Source: Nocardia suismassiliense (GTDB taxonomy: Bacteria > Actinomycetota > Actinomycetes > Mycobacteriales > Mycobacteriaceae). Taken from it: DNA of 64,000 bases. This document shows, piece by piece, positions 42,537 to 51,275 of this stretch (position 1 is its first letter; each line of letters starts with the position of its first letter). A program made the position numbers and the translations under genes. The stretch lies in contig NZ_LT985361.1 of the NCBI RefSeq assembly GCF_900269665.1, forward strand, positions 478,965 through 542,964, in the 5' to 3' direction. The notes under the pieces are model-generated. The model did not search any database, was not told the DNA's origin, and saw nothing but the letters and a program-made list of their open reading frames with translations.

Positions 42537-44078
42537 TCAGCTCAGCTTGCGCGACCGCAGTTCGTGACCCTTGGACGTCTTGCAACGCCCCGATTCCAGA
42601 TCCCACTGCCAGCCGTGCAGATTGCAAGTAAGGGTATTGCCCTCCACCACACCGAATTTCGACAGATCCGCCTTCAGATGTGGGCAGCGCCGCTGCACTT
42701 CCCACCCGTCCAATTCGGTCGAGGCGGAATCGTCGTGCGCCTCGGCGAACCAGCCGTCCGCGTAGGCGATCCGCTCGTCGGTGAGGCATTTGAAGAAGGT
42801 GTAGAGGAATTCGTTGTAGCCGCCGATCCGCCACGCCTGGAAGCGGGTGGACAGGAAAATCGTGTTCACCCAGTCGGGTTCGTTGTCCCGCAGCACGGTG
42901 CGCACCAGTTCGGGCGCGATGCGGAACCCGTAGCGGTATTTGCCTTCGCCCTCGATCGGGCCGCGCACCACGCGCTTGGGGAAGTCCAGCACCACGGTCT
43001 CGTCGCCGAGCACCAGACCGACCGGGTAACCGATGCCGTCGCAGATCAGATCGCTCTGCGCCATGATCGGCTCGAACAGTGCCTGCAGCGGTTCCAGCAG
43101 CGGCCCGTCACCCGTTGCCCAGGAGGCCTTTTCGGCCGCGAGCACCGGCGCGAGCCGCTGCGCCATCAGCTCGATGTACTCGGCCTTGTTGTCGTAGATC
43201 AGCCCGGGCTCGAAGGGGTGGGTCAACTCGAGCTCCGCGCCGCGCACGTCGGCGACCGAGCCGGGGATCATCAGGATCCCGCCCTCGTTGCCGTGGATCT
43301 TCATCTGCTCCAGGAACACCATCTGGTCCGGGAAGATGTTGCCCTCGTCGCCGCGATCATCGTTGAGGTAGCGCAGCTCGTCGTCCAGGAACACCGGCGG
43401 CCCGGCCGACGGCACCACCCAGGTGGCCCCGACCTGCTCGATGTAGCTGCGGCACCGGTCCATGCCGCGCTGGCGCTTCTGCTTACCGAAGTTCGACTTG
43501 GTCCGGCTCGGGATGTCGTAGACCATCGGATACCAGATGGCGCCCGAATACTGCAGCAGGTGGATGTCGATGTGGCCGAACGAGTCGTGCAGCACGTCCA
43601 TGTCGACCGGGCGAGCGTCGTTCATGTTGAAACAGGTGGTCTCGCCGTCGGAGACGACCAGCCCGGAGTCGCCGATCGGCCCGTCGGCGGGCGCGCGCAA
43701 CGCGATGATCATGATGTCCAGCGCGGCGCCGTCCCGGCCGGTGAGGGTGTGCTTGACCGAGTCCTCGGTCTCGAAGAACTTGTGGAAGCCGAGCGCCTCC
43801 AGCTCGCGCCGCAGGTCCGGCACCGGATAGTCCGGCAGCAGTACCGTCGCGTCCTTGTTGACGTGCTCGGTCAGGTTCCTCGCGTCGAAGTGGTCGCGGT
43901 GCAAGTGCGACACGTAGAGGAAATCGCAGTTACCCAGCTCGTCCCAGTCCAGCTGGGTGTTGTCGGGGAACGGGAACCACGAAGCGAAGTACGCGGGGTT
44001 GACCCACGGGTCGCAAAGAATCGACCCCGCCGCGGTGCGGATGTGGAATCCGGCGTGTCCGACGCTGGTGATCTGCAC
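42537..44078 (-). CDS. MBL-fold metallohydrolase with C-terminal Rieske domain
   Basis: 513 residues from GTG 44078. The N-terminal metallo-beta-lactamase domain carries HLHRDHFD (HxHxDH) near residue 58 and the WVPSAGPPVFLDDE segment, as in UlaG-type or CMP-sialic-acid-hydroxylase relatives. The C-terminal 90 residues are a Rieske [2Fe-2S] domain with CPHL and CNLHGW ligands. This domain order (MBL then Rieske) is the reverse of vertebrate CMAH. It resembles Rv3818. The reaction is unknown; a non-haem-type oxidation or electron-coupled hydrolysis is only inference. Confidence 0.85.
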   Translation of the reverse strand: MQITSVGHAGFHIRTAAGSILCDPWVNPAYFASWFPFPDNTQLDWDELGNCDFLYVSHLHRDHFDARNLTEHVNKDATVLLPDYPVPDLRRELEALGFHKFFETEDSVKHTLTGRDGAALDIMIIALRAPADGPIGDSGLVVSDGETTCFNMNDARPVDMDVLHDSFGHIDIHLLQYSGAIWYPMVYDIPSRTKSNFGKQKRQRGMDRCRSYIEQVGATWVVPSAGPPVFLDDELRYLNDDRGDEGNIFPDQMVFLEQMKIHGNEGGILMIPGSVADVRGAELELTHPFEPGLIYDNKAEYIELMAQRLAPVLAAEKASWATGDGPLLEPLQALFEPIMAQSDLICDGIGYPVGLVLGDETVVLDFPKRVVRGPIEGEGKYRYGFRIAPELVRTVLRDNEPDWVNTIFLSTRFQAWRIGGYNEFLYTFFKCLTDERIAYADGWFAEAHDDSASTELDGWEVQRRCPHLKADLSKFGVVEGNTLTCNLHGWQWDLESGRCKTSKGHELRSRKLS

Positions 44079-44164
44079 GAGCTGCTCCTCCTACCGTTAC
44101 CAGCCATCCAGGGTAGTGGCTGTAGGGAATGCCGACGCTCGCGGTGCGGTACGAGCACCCCGGG

Positions 44165-45118
44165 CTAGGGGGAAACGTCGCCGATGCAGTAGCCCTGTTC
44201 GCCGGCGACCAGGGTGAAGGTGCGGGTCTTGGTCGCGCCGGCGGAGTTGGTGACCGGGACCTCGACGGCGAGGTAGTCCCCGCGCAGCGTCTCCGAGCTG
44301 ATCTGCTGATCGGCGAAGCTGGTGACGCCGGTCAACTTGCCCGGGTTGTTGGCCAGTGGCGCGGCGATGGCCTTGCCGGTCCCGGTGGGGTCCCAGGTCG
44401 CCGGGGCAGCTTTGCAGACCAGCGGGTAGGTGCCCTCCTTGTCCGCGGCGTCGAGCGGAGTGCCGACGACTCTGGCCAGATAGCGGCGCACGGTGTGCCT
44501 GGCATCGGCGTCGTTGTACTCGATGTCCGCGCCCGCCGAGGCGACCCGGGGGCAGGCGTAACCGGTGTCGAGCGCGGCACGTTCGACGGAGACCGTGGTG
44601 GTGCGGGTCTTCCAGGTAACCGCGTCCTCGGTGGCAGTGCCCGGCTGAGCGAGGGCGGCCAGGATGGGCTGCTCGTCGGCGTACATGTCGGATACGTTCT
44701 TCGGCGCGATGGTCCAGCATTTCGCCTGGAGTTGGGCGATCGTGCTGGTCTTCAGATCGTTCGCCCAACGCTGCACGGCGGCAGGCAGTTCGGCGACGGC
44801 GCCGGTCGAGGGGGCAGCGGCCGACGGTGCGGGCGCCGCCGAGGTGGCGTGCATGGTCGGCACCGCGGCGGACGGGGTGGTGACCGCGGCGGGCGCCGGC
44901 TCGTCGCCGGGGATGCCGGAGACCGAGTCACAGCCAGCGAGCACGAGGGCGCCTGCGATCGCCAGGCCGCCGACGACTACTCGCCGAGCACGGGACGCCG
45001 ACTGGTGCTGCGCGCCGAGCAGTCGCGAGGGATCCGGGGTGATCCTGCCGAGCTGCTGTCCGGTTCGGCGCGTCGTTTTCCGGTCGCGTCCAGATGAATT
45101 CGGACGGGCGGTTTCCAC
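44165..45118 (-). CDS. lipoprotein of unknown function
   Basis: About 317 residues if started at GTG 45118. A lipobox LVLAGC ends a hydrophobic stretch, preceded by the Arg-rich SRARR, so the mature protein is lipid-anchored outside the membrane. The Ser/Pro/Ala-rich linker (about 40 residues) leads to a domain with NDLKTSTIAQLQAKCW, DTGYACPRV, YPLVCKA and a terminal GEQGYCIGDVSP, giving four cysteines likely paired. The pre-lipobox region of about 60 residues is longer than normal, so the true start may be internal. It is divergent from the acyltransferase gene at 45239. Confidence 0.65.
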   Translation of the reverse strand: METARPNSSGRDRKTTRRTGQQLGRITPDPSRLLGAQHQSASRARRVVVGGLAIAGALVLAGCDSVSGIPGDEPAPAAVTTPSAAVPTMHATSAAPAPSAAAPSTGAVAELPAAVQRWANDLKTSTIAQLQAKCWTIAPKNVSDMYADEQPILAALAQPGTATEDAVTWKTRTTTVSVERAALDTGYACPRVASAGADIEYNDADARHTVRRYLARVVGTPLDAADKEGTYPLVCKAAPATWDPTGTGKAIAAPLANNPGKLTGVTSFADQQISSETLRGDYLAVEVPVTNSAGATKTRTFTLVAGEQGYCIGDVSP

Positions 45119-45223
45119 TTCGACGATCCTCTTCTCTACAGCGTGCGTCGGTCGAGCGAGCTGTCCCAGGCCCGGTGTGACCGAGAAAGCAGCGGCCCAC
45201 TGCCGGATGAGACAGTCAGCGAC

Positions 45224-45229
45224 TACGCT
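45224..45229 (+). promoter_or_regulatory. candidate -10 hexamer for acyltransferase 45239 (leaderless)
   Basis: TACGCT lies nine bases before GTG 45239, which is the start that preserves the conserved N-terminus. Confidence 0.45.
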
Positions 45230-45238
45230 AGCGGAATT

Positions 45239-45982
45239 GTGGAACCCGTCTACCGGACGATCATCGGCCTTGCCCGTACCGTCTTCTTCGTCGAAGGCCT
45301 GAAGTTCACCGTCAAGGGCGATGAACATATCCCCGCGCGGGGTGGTGCCGTGCTCGCGGTCAACCACACCGGGTATATGGACTTCACCTATGCGGGTCTA
45401 CCGGTGCGCACTCCCAAGCGCTACATCCGGTTCATGGCCAAGAAAGAAGTCTTCGACGACAAGATCTCCGGCCCGATCATGCGTGCGCTCAAGCACATTC
45501 CGGTCGACCGTGGCGCGGGCGCGGATTCGTACAAGGCCGCGGTCGAGTACCTGCGGCGCGGTGAGCTCGTCGGGGTGTATCCCGAGGCGACCATCAGCCG
45601 CAGCTTCGAGATCAAGGAATTCAAGTCCGGCGCCGCGCGCATGGCGATCGAGGCCGACGTGCCGATCATCCCGATCGTCATCTGGGGCGCCCAGCGGGTG
45701 TGGACCAAAGGTTTCCCGAAGCGGCTCGGCCGCACCAACACTCCGATCTCCATCGCGGTCGGCGAGCCGATCCCGCCGTCCGAGCCGGCCGCCGAGCTGA
45801 CCGCGAAGCTGCGCTCGACCATGCAGGAGATGCTGCTCGATCTGCAAAAGGACTACACCCACGAGCCAGGCGCTTACTGGGTACCGGCCCGGCTCGGCGG
45901 CAGCGCTCCTACCCTGGAAGAGGCCGACGCGCTCGATGCCGCCGAGGCCGCGGAGAAGGCCGCGCGGAAGACGGCCACGTAG
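45239..45982 (+). CDS. 1-acyl-glycerol-3-phosphate acyltransferase family protein (copy 1)
   Basis: 247 residues from GTG 45239. The PlsC-type HX4D motif is NHTGYMD, followed by FMAKKEVFDDK, VDRGAGADS, the VYPEATISRSFEIKEFKSG block (replacing the usual EGTRS), and VPIIPIVIWG. It should acylate lysophosphatidic acid or a similar acceptor at the cytoplasmic membrane face. The C-terminal 60 residues form a soluble helical tail ending in an Ala/Lys stretch. A second, very similar gene follows 15 bases later, so the two are one operon. Confidence 0.88.
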   Translation: MEPVYRTIIGLARTVFFVEGLKFTVKGDEHIPARGGAVLAVNHTGYMDFTYAGLPVRTPKRYIRFMAKKEVFDDKISGPIMRALKHIPVDRGAGADSYKAAVEYLRRGELVGVYPEATISRSFEIKEFKSGAARMAIEADVPIIPIVIWGAQRVWTKGFPKRLGRTNTPISIAVGEPIPPSEPAAELTAKLRSTMQEMLLDLQKDYTHEPGAYWVPARLGGSAPTLEEADALDAAEAAEKAARKTAT

Positions 45983-45997
45983 CAGCGGAGAATTCGG

Positions 45998-46750
45998 ATG
46001 GCGCGGGAACCGGTTTACGACATGCTCACCGGCTTGGTCCGCACCATTTTCCTGGTGCAAGGTCTGCGGTTCGATATCGCGGGCCAGGACCGGATCCCGC
46101 GCACCGGCGGCGCGGTGCTCGCCGTGAACCACACCGCGTACCTGGACTTCATGGAGGTCGGGCTGGTCGGCCGCAAGTCGGGCCGCAACGTGCGATACAT
46201 GATGAAGGCCGAGCTCGAACACGGCATCGTCGGCTTTCTGATGAAGCACTGCAAGGCGATCGGGGTGGACCGCACGGCGGGCGCCCAATCGTATAGTCGC
46301 GCGGTGGATGCGCTGCGCGACGGCGAACTAGTCGTGGTCTATCCGGAAGCCACCATCAGCCGCAGCTTCGAACTGAAGGAATTCAAGTCCGGCGCTGCCC
46401 GGATGGCGCTGGAGGCCGACGTCCCGATCGTGCCCCTGGTCATCTGGGGTGCCCACCGCGTCTGGACCAAGGACATCCCCAAACAGCTCGGCCGCCACCG
46501 ATTCCCGATCAACATCCGCATCGGCGAACCCATCCCGCCCGCAGCACCACCCGAAACCCTCACCGCCACCCTGCGCACCCGCATGAGCGAGCTCCTCGAC
46601 CAGGCCCAAAAGGATTACCCCATGGAACCCGGTGCCCGCTGGGTCCCCGCCCGCCTCGGCGGCACCGCCCCCACCCTCGCCGAAGCCGCCGTCCTGGAGC
46701 AGGAAGAACTAGCCCGCCGCCGAGCCAAATCCCAACGCCCACATCACTAG
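45998..46750 (+). CDS. 1-acyl-glycerol-3-phosphate acyltransferase family protein (copy 2)
   Basis: 250 residues. It is a tandem paralogue of the preceding gene: NHTAYLD (HX4D), MMKAELEHG, VDRTAGAQS, VYPEATISRSFELKEFKSG, VPIVPLVIWG and the same C-terminal tail (KDYPMEPGARWVPARLGGTAPTL). The catalytic pair is complete, so both copies should be active. It starts with ATG 45998 with CGGAG sequence upstream, 15 bases after the first gene. The differences lie mainly in the segment after HX4D, which contacts the acceptor, and suggest different acyl or acceptor preference. Confidence 0.88.
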   Translation: MAREPVYDMLTGLVRTIFLVQGLRFDIAGQDRIPRTGGAVLAVNHTAYLDFMEVGLVGRKSGRNVRYMMKAELEHGIVGFLMKHCKAIGVDRTAGAQSYSRAVDALRDGELVVVYPEATISRSFELKEFKSGAARMALEADVPIVPLVIWGAHRVWTKDIPKQLGRHRFPINIRIGEPIPPAAPPETLTATLRTRMSELLDQAQKDYPMEPGARWVPARLGGTAPTLAEAAVLEQEELARRRAKSQRPHH

Positions 46751-46773
46751 CTCACCGCCAACGGGCGGCAGGC

Positions 46774-46832
46774 GTGAGTGGCACATGGTTGCGGCATCGG
46801 CCGAGTTGCTTACTCCGTGGTGTGCCACTCAC
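46774..46832. repeat. inverted repeat containing 17-base repeat copy 2
   Basis: GTGAGTGGCACA at 46774-46785 pairs with TGTGCCACTCAC at 46821-46832 across a 35-base loop. The right arm is part of TGGTGTGCCACTCACCG (46818-46834), the same 17 bases found at 40868-40884. It lies between the convergent acyltransferase and AraC genes and could terminate both. Confidence 0.65.
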
Positions 46833-46877
46833 CGCACAGCCGCCAGCGGAATCGGCCGTGGTGGGCGGCTCGCCGGG

Positions 46878-47726
46878 CTAGATGCGGTCGAGTGGTCGGC
46901 ATGCGGTTGGGGTGGGGAGGGCGCCGCGGAGGAAGGCGGTCGGCGGGACGCCCATGAAAGTGCGGAAGTCGGCGGTCAGGTGGGATTGGTCGAAGTATCC
47001 GTTGTCGGCGGCGAGCTGCGCGAGAGGAGTCCTGGCCGGTTGAGTGCCGGCGGTGCGCCACCGAGCGTGCCCCGCTTGGGCCAGCACCCGGCGCACCCGA
47101 TCGATGCGCGCGAAGTGCTTGGGGGACAGGCCGATTCCAGCGGTGAACAGATTGCGGAGTTGGCGTTCACTGACCGCGAGTTCGCCGGCCAGTGTTTGCA
47201 CCGAGCGGCCGATGGGGTCCGCCGACAGCGCCACCACGGCCGCACGGAGCACGTCGCGTTGGGTGCGCAGCGACGCGTTCTCCGAGATGCGTTGCGGCAG
47301 TGCCTCTTCCAGGAACGCAACGATCTCTTCCGGCGCCGATTCGGCCAGCTGATCGGCGAGATCGGCTGCGGCGCCGGGCAGGTCGGCGAGGCGAACCACC
47401 CGGTTGGTGAGGGCAGCCGCCGGAACACCGAGCAGCGGACGCGTCGCACCGGGCGCCAGGCGGAGCCGGACGCACCCCGCGGGTTTGATGGGGTGGGTGT
47501 AGAACGCCGTGGTCTGCGGGCCGATGACCAGCATCTCGCGCGGACCGAACTGCTCGGTGCGCAGCACGAGCGTGGTCGCGGTCTGCGGCAGGTGGGTGAA
47601 CAGCTCGGGCAGGTCGTGCACCATCGGAATGCGACCGAGCTCGGTGAACCAGGGCCGCAACGACTCCGGCACGGGGACCGTCGTTTCGACGAGGTCCGTG
47701 GTCACGACGGGCGCCGTGCGCAGCAT
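46878..47726 (-). CDS. AraC family transcriptional regulator
   Basis: About 282 residues from ATG 47726, or GTG 47735. The C-terminal 110 residues carry the two helix-turn-helix units: VQTLAGELAVSERQLRNLFTAGIGLSPKHFARIDRVRRVL, then LAQLAADNGYFDQSHLTADFRTFMGVPPTAFLRG. The N-terminal half is a sensor domain of the DUF6597 type (YTHPIKPAGCVRLRLAPGA). It is divergent from the NAD(P)-binding protein gene at 47822, which it probably regulates; a CACTG-TAAG-CAGTG palindrome lies in the shared region. Confidence 0.87.
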   Translation of the reverse strand: MLRTAPVVTTDLVETTVPVPESLRPWFTELGRIPMVHDLPELFTHLPQTATTLVLRTEQFGPREMLVIGPQTTAFYTHPIKPAGCVRLRLAPGATRPLLGVPAAALTNRVVRLADLPGAAADLADQLAESAPEEIVAFLEEALPQRISENASLRTQRDVLRAAVVALSADPIGRSVQTLAGELAVSERQLRNLFTAGIGLSPKHFARIDRVRRVLAQAGHARWRTAGTQPARTPLAQLAADNGYFDQSHLTADFRTFMGVPPTAFLRGALPTPTACRPLDRI

Positions 47727-47741
47727 GGTGGTCACCCGACC

Positions 47742-47755
47742 CACTGTAAGCAGTG
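47742..47755. promoter_or_regulatory. palindrome between araC-type and NmrA-type genes
   Basis: CACTG at 47742-47746 and CAGTG at 47751-47755 form a perfect inverted repeat with a four-base spacer, 16 bases upstream of the regulator start. It may be an operator, though AraC proteins usually bind direct repeats. Confidence 0.4.
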
Positions 47756-47821
47756 ATCAGGTCGGCAACTGTGCCGAAATCTCCTAGAGAACGTGGTGGC
47801 TCGGGCGGCAACGTTGAGTTC

Positions 47822-48712
47822 ATGATTCTGATCACCGGTGCCACGGGCACCATCGGTAGCGACCTCGTCCGGCAATTGGTGGCGCGCGGCGAGCAGGTCC
47901 GCGCCGTCACCCGGGAACCGGCGCGAGCGAACCTGCCCGCCGGTGTAGAGGTGGTTCGCGGCGACTACCTCGACCCCGCCTCGATGGCGGCGGCCGCGCG
48001 AGGCGCCGATGCGGCGTTCATCGTCGGCGTCCTCGGTCCGGAATACGTCGATGTCGACCGTGCCCTGATCGCCACCGCTCGGGACGCCGGTGTCCGCCGC
48101 ATCGTCAAACTCTCCGCCATCGGCACCGGCGACACCGCGCTCGGCCGCGTCGGCAGCTGGCACCTGCCCGGTGAACAGGCGGCCCGCGAGAGCGGCGTCG
48201 AATGGACCATTCTGCGCCCCAGCTCGTTTGCCTCGAACACGTTGAGCTGGGCCGACGCGATCCGCGATGGCCAGCCGGTGCCCAGCATGACCGGTACCGG
48301 ACAGCAAGGGGTGGTCGACCCACGCGACGTCTCGGCAGCCGCGGTCGAGGCGCTGCTCTCCGCCGACCATGCGGGCAACGTCTACACCCTCACCGGCCCA
48401 GAACTGCTGACCAGCACGGATCAGGCCGCCATCCTCGCCGAGGTGCTCGGTCGTCCGGTGCCGGTGCTCGACGTGCCCGACGAGGCGGCCCGCGAACACA
48501 TGCGCGCCCTGGGCATGTCCGCGGAGTTCATCGAGGGCGCCCTCGCCGGGCAGGCCTTTGTCCGTGCGGGCGGCAACGCCGTGCTCACCGACGACCTCGG
48601 CCGGATCCTGGGCCGGGCGCCACGCACCTACGCCGAGTGGGCTACCGATCATGCCGCCGCATTCCTCGAAGCGCCGAAGGTGACTACCCCTGGCCGTATG
48701 ACTCTGGCATAG
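47822..48712 (+). CDS. NAD(P)H-binding (NmrA-like, atypical SDR) protein
   Basis: 296 residues from ATG 47822. The glycine-rich motif TGATGTIGSDLV starts at residue 6, followed by AVTREPAR (NADP-selective Arg region), VVRGDYLDPASM, VKLSAIGTGD and WTILRPSSFASN, characteristic of NmrA/HSCARG and QOR2-type proteins. There is no Tyr-x-x-x-Lys catalytic pair, so it may be a redox sensor or quinone reductase. It is divergent from the AraC regulator gene. A hairpin terminator at 48847-48882 follows. Confidence 0.85.
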   Translation: MILITGATGTIGSDLVRQLVARGEQVRAVTREPARANLPAGVEVVRGDYLDPASMAAAARGADAAFIVGVLGPEYVDVDRALIATARDAGVRRIVKLSAIGTGDTALGRVGSWHLPGEQAARESGVEWTILRPSSFASNTLSWADAIRDGQPVPSMTGTGQQGVVDPRDVSAAAVEALLSADHAGNVYTLTGPELLTSTDQAAILAEVLGRPVPVLDVPDEAAREHMRALGMSAEFIEGALAGQAFVRAGGNAVLTDDLGRILGRAPRTYAEWATDHAAAFLEAPKVTTPGRMTLA

Positions 48713-48755
48713 CGGCCTCGAACAGGCGAGTAGTGCCGATTCCGGTTATGCCGTC

Positions 48756-48817
48756 ATAGCAGTGGAAGACGCCGCGTCGGTATAGCAGTGACAGACGGTA
48801 GCGCCGGCATAACGGTG
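48756..48817. repeat. three imperfect short repeats at 26-27 base spacing
   Basis: ATAGCAGTG at 48756-48764, ATAGCAGTG at 48782-48790 and ATAACGGTG at 48809-48817 are spaced 26 and 27 bases apart, between the NmrA-type gene and its terminator. The function is unknown. Confidence 0.4.
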
Positions 48818-48846
48818 GAATCAGCGGCATCCCGCACTGAGCACGC

Positions 48847-48882
48847 CGAAGGGGACGACACCCTGTGGTGCCGTCCCCTTCG
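48847..48882. terminator. bidirectional hairpin before copA
   Basis: CGAAGGGGACGACACC at 48847-48862 pairs (one mismatch) with GGTGCCGTCCCCTTCG at 48867-48882. It lies between the NmrA-type gene and the convergent copper ATPase gene. Confidence 0.8.
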
Positions 48883-48894
48883 TATTCGCAGCGA

Positions 48895-51147
48895 CTACTG
48901 CGCGGTGGAGCGGAACGTGCGCAGTCGCAGGCTGTTGCTGACGACGAAGACCGAGGAGAACGCCATGGCGGCGCCCGCGAGCATCGGGTTCAGCAGCCCG
49001 GCCATGGCCAGCGGGATCGCGGCCACGTTGTAGGCGAAGGCCCAGAACAGGTTGCCCTTGATGGTGCCCAAGGTCCTGCGGGACAGACGGATCGCGTCGG
49101 CCGCGGCACGCAGGTCGCCACGGACGAGGGTCAGATCGCTGGCCTCGATCGCGACATCGGTGCCGGTGCCCATGGCCAAACCGAGGTCGGCCTGGGCCAG
49201 CGCGGCGGCATCGTTGACCCCGTCACCCACCATCGCCACGACCTTGCCTTCGGCTTGCAGCCGCTTGACGGTGGCGACCTTGTCCTGCGGCAGCACCTCC
49301 GCGATCACCTGGTCGATGCCCACCTGCGCGGCGATCGCCGCGGCGGCGGCGGTGTTGTCGCCGGTCAACATGATCGGGGTGAGCCCGAGCGCACGCAGTT
49401 GCGAAATCGCTTCGGCGGAAGTCGGTTTCACGGCATCGGCGACCACGAGCACGCCGCGCGCCTTACCGTCCCAGCCGATCGCCACCGCGGTTTTGCCCTC
49501 GGCTTCGGCGGCCTGCATGGTCCGTTCCAGCTCCGCGTCCAGGTGCTGTGCCCAGTCGGCGAGCAGGCGGGCCCGTCCGACGATCACCGCGTGCCCGTCC
49601 ACCACGCCCTGCACCCCGAGGCCCTCGATATTCGCGAAGCCCTCGACCGCACGCAGCGCACCGGTCTGCTCCCTGGCGCCCTTGGCGATGGCCTGGGCGA
49701 TCGGGTGTTCGGACGAATCCTCCAGTGCCCCAGCCAATGCGAGCACCTCGGCGGTGTCTTCCCCGTCGGCCGCGACAACATCGAGCAGCGTCATCTTGCC
49801 GGTGGTGACGGTGCCGGTCTTGTCCAGCACCACGGTGTCCACCCGCCTGGTCGATTCCAGCACTTCCGGGCCTTTGATCAGGATGCCCAGCTGCGCACCG
49901 CGACCGGTCCCGACCATCAGCGCGGTCGGCGTGGCCAGCCCGAGGGCGCACGGGCAGGCGATGATCAGCACCGCGACCGCGGCGGTGAAGGCCGCGGCGA
50001 CGGAACCGCCGGTGCCCAGCCAGAATCCGAGCGTCGCGACCGACAGCGCGATCACGATCGGCACGAAGATGCCGGAAATCTTGTCGGCCAGCCGTTGGGC
50101 CTGCGCCTTGCCCGTTTGCGCGTCCTCGACCAGCTGCGCCATCTGGGCCAACTGGGTATCCGAGCCGATCCGGCTGGCGCGCACGACGATCCGGCCACCG
50201 ACGTTCACGGTGGCGCCGACCACGGTGTCCTCCGGCCCGACCTCGACCGGCACGGACTCGCCGGTCAGCATCGAGGCGTCGACTGCCGAGGAGCCCTCGG
50301 TCACCACGCCGTCGGTGGCGATCTTCTCACCGGGCCGCACGACGAACCGGTCGCCGACGGCCAACTGCTCCACCGGGATCCGCTGCTCGGTACCGTCGCG
50401 CAGCACCGAGACCTCCTTCGCGCCGAGTTCCAGCAGCGCCCGCAGCGCCGCACCGGCGCGCCGCTTGGACCGCGCCTCGAAGAAGCGTCCGGCCAGGATG
50501 AACGTGGTGACACCCGCCGCGGCCTCCAGGTAGATGCTGCCGCTGCCGTCCATCCGGGAGATGGTGAAATCGAACGGGTGCTTCATGCCCGGCGTGCCCG
50601 CGGTACCCCAGAACAGCGCGTACAGCGACCAGCCCAACGCGGCCAGGGTGCCCATCGACACCAGCGTGTCCATGGTGGCCGTGCCGTGGCGCAGGTTGGT
50701 CAGCGCCGCGCGGTGGAACGGCAGCGCACCCCACACCACAACCGGCGCGGCCAGCGTCAGCGAAAGCCACTGCCAGTTGGTGAACTGCAGTGCGGGGATC
50801 ATCGCCATCGCGATCACCGGCACCGTCAGTACGAGCGACACCAGCAACCTGGTACGCAGGGCGGCCGTCGGATCTTGCTCGGTGACAGCGACTTCCGCCG
50901 GCGCCGACTTCGGTGGCGGCAGCGTCGCGCTGTATCCGGCCTGCTCGACGGTCGCGATCAACTCCGCCGGGGAGACGTCACCGGTGACATCGACCCGCGC
51001 CTTCTCGGTCGCGTAGTTCACCGTCGCGGTGACACCATCGAGCTTGTTCAGCTTCTTCTCGATGCGATTGGCGCAGGACGCGCAGGTCATGCCGCCGATT
51101 ACCAGTTCGACCTGCCCGGTGCCGGGTGGTTGCGTCGCGGTGGTCAT
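48895..51147 (-). CDS. copA: copper-translocating P1B-type ATPase
   Basis: 750 residues from ATG 51147. An N-terminal HMA domain carries the CxxC site at Cys22/Cys25 ([14 protein letters not shown]). The transport core shows the TGES actuator motif, the CPC metal site at about 398-400 ([12 protein letters not shown]), the DKTGT phosphorylation motif, the HP pair ([11 protein letters not shown]) and [12 protein letters not shown]. The CPC motif plus an HMA domain indicate Cu(I) export. It is the last gene of a copZ-His-rich-protein-copA operon with a CsoR-like operator upstream of copZ. Confidence 0.93.
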   Translation of the reverse strand: MTTATQPPGTGQVELVIGGMTCASCANRIEKKLNKLDGVTATVNYATEKARVDVTGDVSPAELIATVEQAGYSATLPPPKSAPAEVAVTEQDPTAALRTRLLVSLVLTVPVIAMAMIPALQFTNWQWLSLTLAAPVVVWGALPFHRAALTNLRHGTATMDTLVSMGTLAALGWSLYALFWGTAGTPGMKHPFDFTISRMDGSGSIYLEAAAGVTTFILAGRFFEARSKRRAGAALRALLELGAKEVSVLRDGTEQRIPVEQLAVGDRFVVRPGEKIATDGVVTEGSSAVDASMLTGESVPVEVGPEDTVVGATVNVGGRIVVRASRIGSDTQLAQMAQLVEDAQTGKAQAQRLADKISGIFVPIVIALSVATLGFWLGTGGSVAAAFTAAVAVLIIACPCALGLATPTALMVGTGRGAQLGILIKGPEVLESTRRVDTVVLDKTGTVTTGKMTLLDVVAADGEDTAEVLALAGALEDSSEHPIAQAIAKGAREQTGALRAVEGFANIEGLGVQGVVDGHAVIVGRARLLADWAQHLDAELERTMQAAEAEGKTAVAIGWDGKARGVLVVADAVKPTSAEAISQLRALGLTPIMLTGDNTAAAAAIAAQVGIDQVIAEVLPQDKVATVKRLQAEGKVVAMVGDGVNDAAALAQADLGLAMGTGTDVAIEASDLTLVRGDLRAAADAIRLSRRTLGTIKGNLFWAFAYNVAAIPLAMAGLLNPMLAGAAMAFSSVFVVSNSLRLRTFRSTAQ

Positions 51148-51275
51148 CGTGTGCTCCGTTCTGTGCGGCACGGTAGTGGAGATTCGTCGTCGCTGTCGCG
51201 ACGGTGGTGCGCGCCGTGCTGGGTCGATATCTGCCGAGCCGGTGCCTCGCGGTCTGCGGAAGCACCGACCGGACA

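Noticed and set aside
48756..48817. A CRISPR array
   Set aside because: Only three short imperfect 9-mers at 26-27 base spacing; CRISPR repeats are 21-40 bases and nearly identical, and there are no cas genes.
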